Positions 1 through 9,119 are shown, numbered from the stretch's first letter. The stretch is 64,000 nt of DNA from Sphingobium sp. AP50 (GCF_900109095.1 NZ_FNYZ01000022.1:21524-85523), one strand, 5' to 3'. Numbers and translations are program-made. Notes: a model not told the origin generated them from the letters alone.

Positions 1-768
1 GGGCGGATCGAGCAGGATATCCAGGCTAGCGGCCCGCAGGCCGTTTCAGTCGAGGATTCGAGCAGCTGCATCCATGGCTCCGTGGGTAAGGCAAAGCCTG
101 CCAGCCCACATCTTCTTTCGGAGCCTGCAATTGTGGCTGCCATCGCTAAACGGATCGTGCCATCCAACCCTCGAATAGATTGGGACGGATGGGTTGCCGA
201 CTATGCACGCATCCGGGATGCGATTGAAGCGACCTACCCCGATATCTTTGAAAATTTCAATGGACGCCTCTTTCAGCCCGGCGGCTTCTGGAAAGGCAAT
301 AAGGCATCAGAGCGCATTTGGCTCACGCCTAGCAGGAAGGCGGAGTTTCATGTTCCAACCGGTCTTTCGGCCACTGGTTTTGCTGACGTTGCAGGGCGAT
401 ATCGCCTGATGACTTTGCGTTCGAATGACCAGTTCAACACTACCATATATGGGTTCCACGATCGCTTCCGTGGTGTGAAGGGCACGCGGGACGTTTTGTT
501 TATGAACGCTGAAGACATGGTGCGTGAAGCGTTGAGCGAAGGCGACATCGTGACGCTTGAGTGCGCCCTGGATGACGAAATTACACGTCGGCGCTCAGGC
601 CTGATCGTGACCCCGTACGACATTCCTAGCGGATGCCTGGGTGCTTATTATCCAGAATGTAACTGCCTCATCCCTGTCGAGCATCACGCAGAGCAGAGCC
701 ATGTACTTGCAGCCAAGTCAGTTCCGGTCAAAATCCTACCCACCAACAGCCAGAATCCGTCTATGTGA
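1..768 (+). CDS. FdhF/YdeP family molybdopterin oxidoreductase, C-terminal part
   Basis: The reading frame is open from base 1, so the gene starts outside the window and only about 255 C-terminal residues are seen. The first residues (RIEQDIQASGPQAVSVEDS) and a following SxGxxxPAS..LLSEPAIVA stretch match the end of the catalytic part of FdhF/YdeP-type formate-dehydrogenase-like proteins. The remainder, with RLMTLRSNDQFNTTIYG and a small beta-rich region, is the molybdopterin dinucleotide binding domain. Such enzymes are cytoplasmic molybdenum oxidoreductases; in E. coli YdeP is linked to acid resistance, but the substrate here cannot be told. The GTG at 82 is an internal codon, not a start. 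The stop at 766-768 is convergent with the gene that ends at 784. Confidence 0.88.
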   Translation, partial: GRIEQDIQASGPQAVSVEDSSSCIHGSVGKAKPASPHLLSEPAIVAAIAKRIVPSNPRIDWDGWVADYARIRDAIEATYPDIFENFNGRLFQPGGFWKGNKASERIWLTPSRKAEFHVPTGLSATGFADVAGRYRLMTLRSNDQFNTTIYGFHDRFRGVKGTRDVLFMNAEDMVREALSEGDIVTLECALDDEITRRRSGLIVTPYDIPSGCLGAYYPECNCLIPVEHHAEQSHVLAAKSVPVKILPTNSQNPSM

Positions 769-783
769 ACGGTGCGATATGAT

Positions 784-1704
784 TCAGGGTCTTTGAACAG
801 TCTTACCGCGAGGAAGGCTGTTGAGCGTGCCTTCAATCAGTGCGGGTATGACCGGAATAAGTTCGCGTGCCAGAAAGCCCAGTTCGCCAATCGCCGCCGC
901 CGCGGCTTTACCGGCTTGTCCGTGGATCCACGCACCCCAGGCAGCAGCGAGAGATGCAGCCGAGCCTCTGGCAGTCAAGCCACCTATGAGGCCAGCAAGG
1001 ACGTCACCTGATCCTGCTGTCCCCAAACCTACACAGCCGCCGCTGTGGACAAGACATTGTCCGTCAGGCGACGCCAGATAGCTGATCTCTCCTTTGAGGA
1101 GAATAACCGCGTTCCACCGCGCCGCCATCTCGATTGCGACCGCGGCGGGCTCAGTCCGGATCTCTTCGAGAGACAAACCGCTCAAGGCGGCCATTTCGCC
1201 ATGATGAGGCGTCAAAATCGTTCTATCGCCCAAGCCCCCACCGGACGGGCTATATTCACGAAGAACGACAAGCGCGGCTGCGTCGAGAATGAGACTGCCA
1301 GAAAAGCAGAGCCGGTCGAGCAGATCGATCAAGAACGCCTTTGTACCTGCAGTCGTGCTCATACCCGGCCCCAGAATGAGCGTATCGCAGGCGGCGATCC
1401 GATCCGTCAATAATGTCGCCGCGTTGGAAGCGATTTCTCCATCGCCGTCGACAGGCAGAGCGATCATGGCGGCCTCGGGCACAAGAACACCCAAAGACAG
1501 AGCCGAAGATTGCACCGTAGCCATTTGCAGCTTTCCGGCACCTGCGCGCAGCGCGGCTTCTCCGGTAAGGCGAAGCGCACCAGGCACAAATTCCGAACCT
1601 CCCACGACCAGAACGCGGCCCCGGCTGTTTTTGTCGGCACCTTGCTCGATCGCCGGCAGCGGATGTCGCTTCAGCCACGCCTCGTCGAGCGGGAGGCAGC
1701 TCAT
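784..1704 (-). CDS. nnrD: ADP/ATP-dependent NAD(P)H-hydrate dehydratase
   Basis: This 306-residue protein is a ribokinase-fold NAD(P)H-hydrate dehydratase, which repairs hydrated, damaged NAD(P)H at the expense of ATP or ADP. Seen directly: GRVLVVGGS near the N terminus, ILGPGM, the LTPHHGEMA motif and the GTAGSGDVLAGLIGGL nucleotide-binding signature near the C terminus. It corresponds to the C-terminal half of the two-domain Nnr protein; the epimerase half is absent. The start at 1704 was chosen because ATG overlaps the stop of the upstream histidine phosphatase gene as ATGA and the sequence then begins MSCLPLDEAWLK, as in relatives; a longer frame upstream has no family similarity. The two genes are translationally coupled, which suggests a joint role in metabolite repair. 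Confidence 0.9.
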   Translation of the reverse strand: MSCLPLDEAWLKRHPLPAIEQGADKNSRGRVLVVGGSEFVPGALRLTGEAALRAGAGKLQMATVQSSALSLGVLVPEAAMIALPVDGDGEIASNAATLLTDRIAACDTLILGPGMSTTAGTKAFLIDLLDRLCFSGSLILDAAALVVLREYSPSGGGLGDRTILTPHHGEMAALSGLSLEEIRTEPAAVAIEMAARWNAVILLKGEISYLASPDGQCLVHSGGCVGLGTAGSGDVLAGLIGGLTARGSAASLAAAWGAWIHGQAGKAAAAAIGELGFLARELIPVIPALIEGTLNSLPRGKTVQRP

Positions 1705-2459
1705 CCGCGTGCGCCGGCAATGGCATCGGGCGCACGGGTCACGGGCGTGTCGTCCTGCTCGACCGGGGCCGTCACATTGTATCGACCAAGCAATAGTCCT
1801 CCCCTTTTGCCACTGTCCGCGTCGAACGCATATTCGGTGATGGCGCAATTGGCGACATCGCCTTCACGGTCGATCTCTAATATCTCAGCCTCGGTCATGC
1901 CTTCGACGATGTAACGCAAACATAGCACCACGACCTGATGGGTGAAGATCATCACATGCCGATCTGCATGATGAAGCGCAATCGTGTCCATGACGGAGCG
2001 CAGTCGCAAAATGACATCGCACCAACTTTCACCCCCTGGGGGGCGATGATAGAATTTGCCTAACAGCTTGCGAAATTCTGCCTGCTGCGGCTCAATGCTA
2101 TTCACTCCCATGGATGTAAGTCCATCAAGGATACCGAATTCTTTCTCCCGCAGCCTCTCATCAAAGCAGATGGGCACATTGCTTGCGCAGCCTCCAGCCT
2201 GGCGAAATAGATCGGCAGTCTCGTAAGCGCGTCGGTAGGGGGAGGCAAGGAGCACATCGGGACGCTTATGTGGTGCCTCACCGGCATACCAATGTCCGAG
2301 CGCTCGGGCCTGGTTACGGCCAAGGTCGCTCAGGGGTACGTCCGCGTCTCGCTCGGAAAGAGCTATGCGATCGACATTGGCCTGCATGGCAGCATCCCGC
2401 GCGACATTGCCTGCGCTCTGACCATGCCGAACGATTGTCAATTTCCTCGGCCAATGCAT
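1701..2459 (-). CDS. Histidine phosphatase family protein
   Basis: The 252-residue protein opens with LTIVRHGQSAGN, the phosphohistidine RHG motif of the phosphoglycerate-mutase-like superfamily, and carries the second catalytic histidine in MIFTHQVVVLCL. The acidic catalytic residue is probably in LREKEFGILDG. Such proteins remove phosphate from small metabolites; the substrate is not readable from sequence. It is the first gene of a two-gene minus-strand unit, with its stop overlapping the nnrD start. The intergenic space to the divergent gene at 2608 should hold its promoter, but I saw no clear EcfG-type match there. Confidence 0.85.
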   Translation of the reverse strand: MHWPRKLTIVRHGQSAGNVARDAAMQANVDRIALSERDADVPLSDLGRNQARALGHWYAGEAPHKRPDVLLASPYRRAYETADLFRQAGGCASNVPICFDERLREKEFGILDGLTSMGVNSIEPQQAEFRKLLGKFYHRPPGGESWCDVILRLRSVMDTIALHHADRHVMIFTHQVVVLCLRYIVEGMTEAEILEIDREGDVANCAITEYAFDADSGKRGGLLLGRYNVTAPVEQDDTPVTRAPDAIAGARG

Positions 2460-2607
2460 CTGCTTCTCCGCTTTTTCCTTTTCGCAGAAATGGATAGAGT
2501 GCCCAAATGATCCCCGTTCGTGCCCGGAAATGAAGCACGATCAAGGATATTTCTCTCTTCAATCGAGTTCACCGGAATGAGAGGAACTTATTAGCCGGGA
2601 ATCATGC

Positions 2608-2817
2608 ATGCGTGATGATGTCGAAGCATTAACGCTCATGGCGGAGGAAATTTCTCTCCTCCGAGACCTTGCGACGCAAAATAAAAGCGATCCAAGCTGG
2701 ATCCTGGTGCTCGCATGCGCTGACCACCTGCATGAAATCATGGATCATTTTGCGGGCGAACAGGGGCATTTGCGCGGCGAAATGCCCTGGTGGCGCGCAT
2801 TCCAGACAAAGTCATGA
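2608..2817 (+). CDS. Small hypothetical protein (69 aa)
   Basis: I do not recognise a family. The product is acidic and probably helical (AEEISLLRDLA, ADHLHEIMDHF) with a WW pair near the C terminus. Codon use looks like coding DNA, and it sits alone between a divergent histidine phosphatase and the DUF3182 gene. There is no convincing ribosome binding site before the ATG at 2608. Confidence 0.4.
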   Translation: MRDDVEALTLMAEEISLLRDLATQNKSDPSWILVLACADHLHEIMDHFAGEQGHLRGEMPWWRAFQTKS

Positions 2818-2938
2818 CCAGATCCTCATATGAACCCTCAACAAGGAAGGCATGTCTATCGAGCCATGGATATAATGTTCGGGCGTGGGGTTGTTGCAAG
2901 ACTGCCACTTGGCAGTCCCTCGAATTCCGTGAGGTCCA

Positions 2939-4057
2939 ATGGCTCGCTCGCATCAGACCCATTTTGTGAAGATCCATCCCAGTCAATCCAGTAGCCTCAA
3001 CAATGAGCATGACAGAGCCTCGCGGAGTGAGCTTGCGCGCAGGATAGCCAGTCTCGGCAAGGGAAGATTTGTCGATCATGACATTTTGGGCGAGCAACAG
3101 ACTTCAGGGGGTCCAACTGACACGCTGTTCATTCCAACGGGGACGATTGACCTTTCGACGGCGAAAGAACTGGGCATCCGGACCGAGAGCCAGATCTACG
3201 GGGGCGTCGTGCCGTTTCCCTTTGTCGGCAGCAAGGTCATCACACATCCGGCCTTCAGGGACGATCCCGCAATTCCGGCCGGATGGTGTCCTGAACTGGG
3301 CTCCGCTCTTGCGCCCCATGTGCTTTCAGGCTGGTCGGCCTTCACTCTCGATACGGTCCGCGCTGCCGCTCTTGATATGCTCGGGCGTACGGCGATCCGC
3401 CTGAAGGAGGTTGAAGCCACTGCCGGACTAGGCCAGTTCGTCGTTACGTCGGTCAAGGAATTAAACGAAGCAATGGCCCAGCTCGACGAGGCTGCCATCG
3501 CCAGACATGGGGTGGTGATCGAGGAGAATCTCGATGATGTCGTCACTTACAGCGTCGGCACGACGCGACTGTTTGGCGAGGCGATCTCCTATTGGGGTAC
3601 GCAGCGGCTCACCAGTAACAACAGCGGCGCGACTGTCTATGGCGGCTCCACCCTACATGTCGTGAGGGGGGGGCTGGAGCGGCTTGCGAGCCTCGATTTG
3701 GCCGAGGAATTGCAGCAGGGTATCGATAAAGCGATCGCCTATGATGCTATCGTCTCACGTTTCTATCCGGATTTGCTGGCGTCTCGCCGCAATTACGATG
3801 TAGCAGCCGGCGTCAATTCCTACGGGGAACGTCGCATCGGCGTGCTCGAGCAGAGTTGGCGTGCTGGCGGCGCGAGCGGCGCGGAGATCGCGGCGTTCGA
3901 AGCCCTGGCGCGTGATCCCGAACGGTCGGCTGTGACATGCATGACGATGGAGATTTATGGCGAGGCCGATGCCGCTCCGGATGGCAGCATTATCTATTAT
4001 AGCGGTGTCGATCCCGTCGCAGGGCCAATGACAAAATATGCGATGGAGTTGGAATGA
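2939..4057 (+). CDS. DUF3182 family protein
   Basis: The 372-residue protein matches the DUF3182 family, whose function is not established. Family-type segments seen are ERASRSELARRIA-like near the N terminus (here DRASRSELARRIA), GWCPELG, the central VVIEENLDDVVTYSVG stretch and the C-terminal QSWRAGGASGAEIAA. The glycine- and glutamate-rich central block resembles a ligase-type fold such as ATP-grasp, but that is only an impression. The start is uncertain because the N-terminal 25 residues are not obviously conserved. Its last four bases overlap the start of an alpha/beta hydrolase (ATGA), so the two are coupled and probably act together. Confidence 0.8.
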   Translation: MARSHQTHFVKIHPSQSSSLNNEHDRASRSELARRIASLGKGRFVDHDILGEQQTSGGPTDTLFIPTGTIDLSTAKELGIRTESQIYGGVVPFPFVGSKVITHPAFRDDPAIPAGWCPELGSALAPHVLSGWSAFTLDTVRAAALDMLGRTAIRLKEVEATAGLGQFVVTSVKELNEAMAQLDEAAIARHGVVIEENLDDVVTYSVGTTRLFGEAISYWGTQRLTSNNSGATVYGGSTLHVVRGGLERLASLDLAEELQQGIDKAIAYDAIVSRFYPDLLASRRNYDVAAGVNSYGERRIGVLEQSWRAGGASGAEIAAFEALARDPERSAVTCMTMEIYGEADAAPDGSIIYYSGVDPVAGPMTKYAMELE

Positions 4058-4851
4058 CAGGCAGTCAGTTAACCTTTGATGTCCAGGGAGAGAGCCTGGA
4101 AGCAACCTTGTTGTCGCCTGACAAGCTCGTCCCTGGCATCCTTTTCATCCACGGATGGGGCGGTTCGCGCGAGCAGGATATGGTGAGAGCCGAGGAGATC
4201 GCTCAACTGGGCTGCATCTGCTTCACGTTCGATCTGCGAGGCCATGCCAAACATGCCGAGGAGCGCAATGTCGTAACCCGTTCGCACGGCCTTGCAGATG
4301 TGACAGCGGCCTATGATTATCTCGTCAGGCAGGACCAGGTCGATCCGTCGGCGATTGCGGTCGTCGGCACCAGCTATGGCGGCTATCTCGCGGCATTGCT
4401 CACTGCGGCTCGTCCGGTCAACTGGTTGGCGCTTCGTGTTCCTGCGCTCTATCCTGACGAACATTGGGATGTGCCCAAGGCGAAGCTCGACCGCGATCTC
4501 ATCAATGCCTATCGGGCGCGCTTTCGAACGGGCCGGGAAGACAGGGCTCTTGCCGCTTGCGAGCGCTTTGCCGGCGACGTTCTGATCGTTGAATCGGAAC
4601 ATGACGATTATGTTCCGCACGCGACCATCAGCTCCTATATGTCGGCGTTCCACAACAGTAATTCGCTGAGCTACCGTATTCTAAAGGGCGCTGATCATTC
4701 GCTGCGGGATGAAGGCGGCCGGCGCGCCTACAACCAGTTGCTTTTGACCTGGATAGAGGAAATGGTCCGTGGCGGTCGCCGTGCGTCATCATCCGACGCC
4801 CAGGCAGAGGCCAATCTTCCATCGCAGGCGACAAAGCTTGCGCAGGGGTAA
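4054..4851 (+). CDS. Alpha/beta hydrolase
   Basis: The 265-residue protein carries the alpha/beta hydrolase oxyanion-hole region LFIHGWGGSREQD, the nucleophile elbow GTSYGGYLAALL (GxSxGG), a candidate acid in VESEHDDYVPH and the catalytic histidine in GADHSLRDEGG. No signal peptide is seen, so it should be cytoplasmic. It starts inside the stop of the DUF3182 gene. The physiological ester or amide substrate is unknown; pairing with DUF3182 is the only hint. Confidence 0.87.
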   Translation: MTGSQLTFDVQGESLEATLLSPDKLVPGILFIHGWGGSREQDMVRAEEIAQLGCICFTFDLRGHAKHAEERNVVTRSHGLADVTAAYDYLVRQDQVDPSAIAVVGTSYGGYLAALLTAARPVNWLALRVPALYPDEHWDVPKAKLDRDLINAYRARFRTGREDRALAACERFAGDVLIVESEHDDYVPHATISSYMSAFHNSNSLSYRILKGADHSLRDEGGRRAYNQLLLTWIEEMVRGGRRASSSDAQAEANLPSQATKLAQG

Positions 4852-4945
4852 TTGTTTGCAAGCAGATGGATACTCGTTGCGATGCTGAACTGTGGAATGG
4901 CCCATTATTCCTGTTCGTGCGTTGGTGCCGAAACAATAGGAGTTG

Positions 4946-5395
4946 ATGGCCATGTCCATGTCGGTTGAAGATCTGTCGCACAAGATGAAAGAGATCGATT
5001 TCGCCATGCTCGCCACCCATACAGGCGACGGTGCGATCGGATCGCGTCCGATGAGCAATAATCGTGAAGTCGATTATAAGGGTAGCGCCTGGTTTTTTTC
5101 GGAAGATACCGCGCGCATGGTGTCGGATATTGAGGCCGACCCCGCGGTCAACCTCAGCTATCAAGGAAAATCGGGTTTGCTAGGCCAGCGCCCCTTCTTT
5201 TTGGCGGTAGAAGGCACCGCCTTGCTCATCCGCGATAAGGACCAATTTGAAGCGCATTGGACGAAAGGCCTGGAAAAATGGTGGCCGCAGGGCCCGCAGA
5301 CACCTGGCCTCGTCCTAATCCAGGTGATTGGCGAACGTGCGCATTTTTGGGATGGCGAAGAGGAAGGCGAATTATTTTTGGAGGATGCCGGATGA
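4946..5395 (+). CDS. Pyridoxamine 5'-phosphate oxidase fold protein (general stress protein 26-like)
   Basis: About 149 residues with the flavin-binding split-barrel fold of the PPOX superfamily: an N-terminal helix (VEDLSHKMKEIDFAMLAT), GSRPMSNN, WFFSEDTARM and the C-terminal WDGEEEG. Members of this subgroup are annotated as general stress protein 26 and bind FMN or FAD in some species. An AGGAG sequence at 4939-4942 sits just before TTG-ATG-GCC-ATG, so initiation may be at 4946, 4952 or 4958; the latter two have the better spacing. The stop overlaps the next small gene (ATGA). Confidence 0.85.
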   Translation: MAMSMSVEDLSHKMKEIDFAMLATHTGDGAIGSRPMSNNREVDYKGSAWFFSEDTARMVSDIEADPAVNLSYQGKSGLLGQRPFFLAVEGTALLIRDKDQFEAHWTKGLEKWWPQGPQTPGLVLIQVIGERAHFWDGEEEGELFLEDAG

Positions 5396-5592
5396 TGACA
5401 TCGGACGAGAAGCCCTCGCCGCGCCGCCTCGCAAAGGCCGGCGCGGTCATTTGCGGCGTGATCATCGCCCTCTTCATCTTCATATTTGTCGCGAGAAATG
5501 TCTGGCATGGCGAGGAACTTGAACAGGATCAGGCCACCGGCAACAACGTCGCGACCGAGCATAGCGGCCCATCCTATAACCAGCAGCCTTGA
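5392..5592 (+). CDS. Small single-span membrane protein
   Basis: A 66-residue product that begins at an ATGA overlap with the preceding PPOX-fold gene. It has a charged N terminus (DEKPSPRRLAK), one strongly hydrophobic span (AGAVICGVIIALFIFIFVA) and a polar tail, so an N-in single-pass inner-membrane protein is expected. No family is recognised. Coupling to a stress-type flavoprotein suggests co-expression. Confidence 0.65.
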   Translation: MMTSDEKPSPRRLAKAGAVICGVIIALFIFIFVARNVWHGEELEQDQATGNNVATEHSGPSYNQQP

Positions 5593-5642
5593 ACCCTACA
5601 GGTTTCAGCGGAGCCTGGAAGCTGGACCATGTTCAGGGGAGC

Positions 5643-7487
5643 CTAGCCGCTGCCAGCCTGCAGCGACATGAGGGCCTGAATGATCGCAAGATGGGTCAGC
5701 CCTTGCGGCATGTTGCCCAGATAGCGGCCGGACACAGGATCGATCATTTCAGGATATACGCCAGCTGTGTGCGCCAGCCCCTCAATCGCTTGGGTAAATG
5801 CCCTGGACGCCGCTTCAGGCTGACCAAGCAGAATTTTGGCCTCGACCATCCAGAAGGTGCAGGCGAGGAAGCAGCCTTCTTCCTTGTCGGCTCCGGAATA
5901 GCGATAATGATAGGGTCCACAGCCGAGCTCCCGATCGATCGCCTCGATCGTTCGACGAAGGCGATCCCGTCCATCGAACCCGAAGCGCACAGCAAGGGCG
6001 AGGGACGCATCGAGGCGATCCGAGCCCGGATAGAAACTATAGGCGCCGAGGCTCTCGGACCAGCAATGCTCCGTTATCCAGGCCTCGACCCTGTCTCGTT
6101 CGCGTGACCAGCGATCGCGGCACGTCGTCGGCAATTGTCCTGCGTCGGCCAGCTCGACCGCGCGGGCCAGGGCCTGCCAGCAACTGATTTTCGACATGGT
6201 ATAATGCTGCTCCTGGGCAAGCTCCCAGATGCCGCTATCCTTCTGGCGCCAGATGTCTGCACATTGATCGGCAAGATGGGCCAATATTTCTGCGCTGCGC
6301 GCGTCCAGAATATTGCCATGGTCTACGAAGCATGCCGCGGTCTCGAAGATATCGCCATAAATTCCATGCTGCCGCTGATCCGTGGCGCGATTTCCAGCAA
6401 CAACCGGCTCTGAACGGCGATAGCCAGGCAGATCGACTGTCCGGACGTCTGAAGCTGCGCCGCCCCAGATCGAATAGCAGACGCGCGGCCCCACTTTCTC
6501 GATTTGCTTGAGCAGCCACGTCAGAGCAGCCTTCGCCTCCGCCTGGGCACCAACGCGCAGGAGGGCGTTAATGGTATAGCCTGCGTCGCGGATCCAGGCG
6601 AAGCGATAGTCGTAATTTTTCGACCCGCCAATCCGTTCAGGAAGAGAGGTGGTCGCCGCCGCTGCGATCGCACCGCTGGGCGAAAAGAGCAGGAGCTTGA
6701 GGACGAGGGCATTTCTGACCAATGCCTCCCGATAAGGTCCGTCACATTGGACCGTCTGCGCCCATGTGCGCCATTCATTGTCCGAGCCGTCGATCCGGGC
6801 GTCTATTTCGTCAAGCGAAGGCGCCACCAGCGGTTCGTCCTCGCCCGCCACGATCGCGAGCAACTCCGTCTGGCCCTCCTCGATCGTCAAACTTGCAGTC
6901 GCGCCACTATCGCCCAGATGCTCGATGATCACGCCTGATCCCGGCAGAAAGAGACCCAGCACGCTGCCGACATGGAAGACATCATGGCCTGCGACATTCT
7001 GCATATAGGGCGAAGCGGTCCCGGCGCGATGCCCGAGCCTCAACGCGATATCGAAATGTACCGAGCCTTCCAGCCCCTCGATCCGCCGCGCCAATTCGCA
7101 CCAGGGCAAGCGTCCCGCAGAGCCGCTGTTGAGCGATTCGACCATTCGCGCCTTGCCGCCAGCGGTCTTGAATATAGTCTCGAGAACATTACTCTCGGGA
7201 CGATAAGCCCGCTCGACCTCGAACGTTTCACGAGGCGTGATGGAGAAGTAGCCGCCCTCCTGCGGATCAAGCAACCTATCGAACAGGGGCGGAGAATCGA
7301 GATTGGGGACACACCACCAGTCGAGCGACCCATCGCTACCGCTCAGGGCCAAGGTCCGGCCATCGCCCAGGGCCGCATAATGTTCGAGATGAAGATAGTT
7401 TTCCGCGTCGCGCCGGGGGCGAGCGTTGTCGAGCTGAGTCCTGTTGATGACGACATTCCCTTGAACTGATTTCAGGCGAGAACGCAC
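5643..7487 (-). CDS. Glycoside hydrolase family 15 protein (glucoamylase/trehalase-like)
   Basis: The protein of up to 614 residues has the two-part layout of bacterial GH15 enzymes: an N-terminal beta-domain beginning LHLEHYAALGDGRTLALSG and SLDWWCVPNLDSPPLFDRLL, and an (alpha/alpha)6 catalytic domain with YRFAWIRDAGYTINALL, QHGIYGDIFETAACF and a C-terminal YPEMIDPVSGRYLGNMPQ. Such enzymes hydrolyse alpha-glucosides; several actinobacterial members are trehalases. No signal peptide is visible, so a cytoplasmic role in trehalose or glycogen turnover fits. The frame opens at a GTG at 7487, but a GGAAA-N17-CGTT match on the minus strand (7506-7481) would put transcription start just inside it, so the true start may lie downstream. 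Confidence 0.9.
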   Translation of the reverse strand: MRSRLKSVQGNVVINRTQLDNARPRRDAENYLHLEHYAALGDGRTLALSGSDGSLDWWCVPNLDSPPLFDRLLDPQEGGYFSITPRETFEVERAYRPESNVLETIFKTAGGKARMVESLNSGSAGRLPWCELARRIEGLEGSVHFDIALRLGHRAGTASPYMQNVAGHDVFHVGSVLGLFLPGSGVIIEHLGDSGATASLTIEEGQTELLAIVAGEDEPLVAPSLDEIDARIDGSDNEWRTWAQTVQCDGPYREALVRNALVLKLLLFSPSGAIAAAATTSLPERIGGSKNYDYRFAWIRDAGYTINALLRVGAQAEAKAALTWLLKQIEKVGPRVCYSIWGGAASDVRTVDLPGYRRSEPVVAGNRATDQRQHGIYGDIFETAACFVDHGNILDARSAEILAHLADQCADIWRQKDSGIWELAQEQHYTMSKISCWQALARAVELADAGQLPTTCRDRWSRERDRVEAWITEHCWSESLGAYSFYPGSDRLDASLALAVRFGFDGRDRLRRTIEAIDRELGCGPYHYRYSGADKEEGCFLACTFWMVEAKILLGQPEAASRAFTQAIEGLAHTAGVYPEMIDPVSGRYLGNMPQGLTHLAIIQALMSLQAGSG

Positions 7488-7505
7488 GAGAGGCGGCCTG
7501 TTTTC

Positions 7506-7519
7506 CTGATCCAGATCAG
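7506..7519. promoter_or_regulatory. FNR-type palindrome (CTGAT-CCAG-ATCAG)
   Basis: A symmetric CTGAT-N4-ATCAG element lies between the divergent GH15 and SDR genes. It resembles the Crp/Fnr (FNR, FixK) operator TTGAT-N4-ATCAA with the outer base pair changed. Its centre is 45.5 bp upstream of the first base of the predicted EcfG -35 element at 7558. Confidence 0.4.
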
Positions 7520-7557
7520 AGCTTTGAATAAGATTGCCATCCCGCTGAGCCCGGTGT

Positions 7558-7583
7558 GGAACTCGATGGCGCTGCGGCTCGTA
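7558..7583 (+). promoter_or_regulatory. Weak EcfG-type promoter candidate for SDR gene
   Basis: GGAAC at 7558-7562 is followed after 17 bases by CGTA, one mismatch from the CGTT -10 element of the alphaproteobacterial general stress sigma factor. Predicted transcription would begin about 60 bases before the SDR start codon. Confidence 0.35.
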
Positions 7584-7650
7584 GTTTGACGTGTCGCCCA
7601 GAACGGCAAACCGGACTGTCGTCCATCATCCCCATCAGCAAGGAGCGAAC

Positions 7651-8544
7651 ATGGCAGAGCGTCTCACCATGCAGGACCCGCGCGCACAATATCCCAAGCC
7701 CCCCTTTCCAGAGCAGCCGCAGCCGGTTCCCGGTATCGCTGCGGACATGGATCCCAGGCCTGACCATGGCGAGGAAAGCTATACCGGCTCGGGCAAACTC
7801 AAGGGCCGCAAGGCGCTGGTCACTGGCGGTGACAGCGGCATCGGCCGAGCTGCCGCTATCGCCTATGCGCGCGAGGGCGCCGATGTCGCCATCTCCTATC
7901 TTCCAAGCGAAGAGGAGGACGCAAAGGCGGTCATCGCCCTGATCGAGGCAGAGGGCCGCAAGGCGGTCGCACTACCTGGCGACATTACGGACGAGAACTG
8001 GTGCCGCAAGCTCGTCGATGAAGCGGTAAATGGCCTTGGCGGGCTTGACATTCTCGTCATCAACGCTGGCAGCCAGCAATATCGCGATGATGTTGAGGTC
8101 GTGAGCTCGGAAGATTTTGACCGCACGCTCAAGACCAATCTTTACGCCATGCACTGGATCACACAGGCCGCCGTGCCGCATCTTCCCGCCGGCGCGTCGG
8201 TGATCACAACCGCCTCCGTCCAGGCCTATGAGCCCTCGGCCATATTGCTCGATTATGCCACGACCAAGGCCGGCATCGTCGCCTATACCAAGGCGCTGGC
8301 CAAACAGCTGATCGAAAAGGGCATCCGGGCAAATGTGGTTGCCCCCGGTCCATTCTGGACGGTCCTGCAATCCAGTGGCGGTCAGCCGCAGGACAAGGTC
8401 ACCAAGTTCGGGGAGCAGAGCCAGTTCGGCCGCCCTGGTCAGCCGGTCGAGATCGCGCCCGTCTATGTGCTGCTGGCCTCGCAGGAGGGCAGCTATATCA
8501 CCGGTGAAGTCTACGGCGTGACCGGCGGCGCAGGGATCGCCTGA
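7651..8544 (+). CDS. SDR family oxidoreductase (YghA/YhxC type)
   Basis: A 297-residue short-chain dehydrogenase with the extended N terminus typical of the YghA/YhxC subgroup (QDPRAQYPKPPFPEQPQP). Seen: NAD(P)-binding TGGDSGIG, INAGSQQ, the active-site YATTK and a C-terminal ITGEVYGVTGG. The start at 7651 is preceded by AAGGAGCGAAC, a good ribosome binding site; an upstream in-frame ATG lacks one. The substrate is unknown. It is divergent from the GH15 gene and shares its control region. Confidence 0.92.
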   Translation: MAERLTMQDPRAQYPKPPFPEQPQPVPGIAADMDPRPDHGEESYTGSGKLKGRKALVTGGDSGIGRAAAIAYAREGADVAISYLPSEEEDAKAVIALIEAEGRKAVALPGDITDENWCRKLVDEAVNGLGGLDILVINAGSQQYRDDVEVVSSEDFDRTLKTNLYAMHWITQAAVPHLPAGASVITTASVQAYEPSAILLDYATTKAGIVAYTKALAKQLIEKGIRANVVAPGPFWTVLQSSGGQPQDKVTKFGEQSQFGRPGQPVEIAPVYVLLASQEGSYITGEVYGVTGGAGIA

Positions 8545-8552
8545 CGCAAGGA

Positions 8553-8576
8553 TGGCCCCGCGTCACCGCGGGGCCA
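8553..8576. terminator. GC-rich hairpin after SDR gene
   Basis: A perfect 10-bp stem (TGGCCCCGCG / CGCGGGGCCA) with a 4-base loop begins 9 bases after the SDR stop. No T-run follows; it probably ends the SDR transcript and lies convergent to the DUF3597 gene. Confidence 0.6.
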
Positions 8577-8648
8577 CCATCGCAACAGAAATGGTTCTGA
8601 CAGTATAACGCCGGGCCGCCACCGGAAGGAGCGGCACGGCCAGAGGTC

Positions 8649-9083
8649 TTAGTCGCGCAGGCTATCGGGAACCACGCCGCCATTTTCAGCGAGTTTCGTC
8701 ATCACCGCCCTGTGCAGCGCGATATTCTGCTCGGCGCTGCCATCAGCGCCCTCATGGACAGCCAGTTCGTCTGCCAGTTCCTTGCGCGCCGCAAGGCTGG
8801 AATCAAGATCGAGCAGCTTCAGCAGATCGACGATCGAACTTTGATAATTTCCCCCGCCTCCCTTGGCGTCGGCCATGGCCGAGAGAACCGCGCCGACATC
8901 GACCTGCGGCAGCGAGGCTGCCTCAGGTGACGCGGTGGCGGTGGCGGGCGACGCAGGGGGCGTAGTGGCTGGCGGGGTCGGGCTGGCCGTCTGGACATTC
9001 GTGGCGGGTGCAGGAGCGCCATTGCTTGCCTTCTGGTCGTCATGACCAAAAATCTTGTCCCTGATCTTGCTGAAAATGCCCAT
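8649..9083 (-). CDS. DUF3597 domain-containing protein
   Basis: A 144-residue cytoplasmic protein: a short basic head (MGIFSKIRDKIFGHDDQ), a Pro/Ala/Thr-rich linker to about residue 65 and a C-terminal DUF3597 domain (VDVGAVLSAMADAKG, SSIVDLLKLLDLDSSL, ELADELAVHEGADGS). The domain resembles small helical domains found in some LysM-type proteins; its function is not established. The start at 9083 is supported by a GGAGG sequence 8 bases upstream. A GGGAC-N17-CGTT promoter match precedes it, back to back with that of the DUF4142 gene. Confidence 0.85.
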   Translation of the reverse strand: MGIFSKIRDKIFGHDDQKASNGAPAPATNVQTASPTPPATTPPASPATATASPEAASLPQVDVGAVLSAMADAKGGGGNYQSSIVDLLKLLDLDSSLAARKELADELAVHEGADGSAEQNIALHRAVMTKLAENGGVVPDSLRD

Positions 9084-9119
9084 GTGCCTGTCCTCCATGT
9101 GATGGTTCAATCATCAACA

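Noticed and set aside
4911..4940. EcfG-type promoter before the PPOX-fold gene
   Set aside because: GGAAT-N17-CGTG has mismatches in both elements and was not strong enough.
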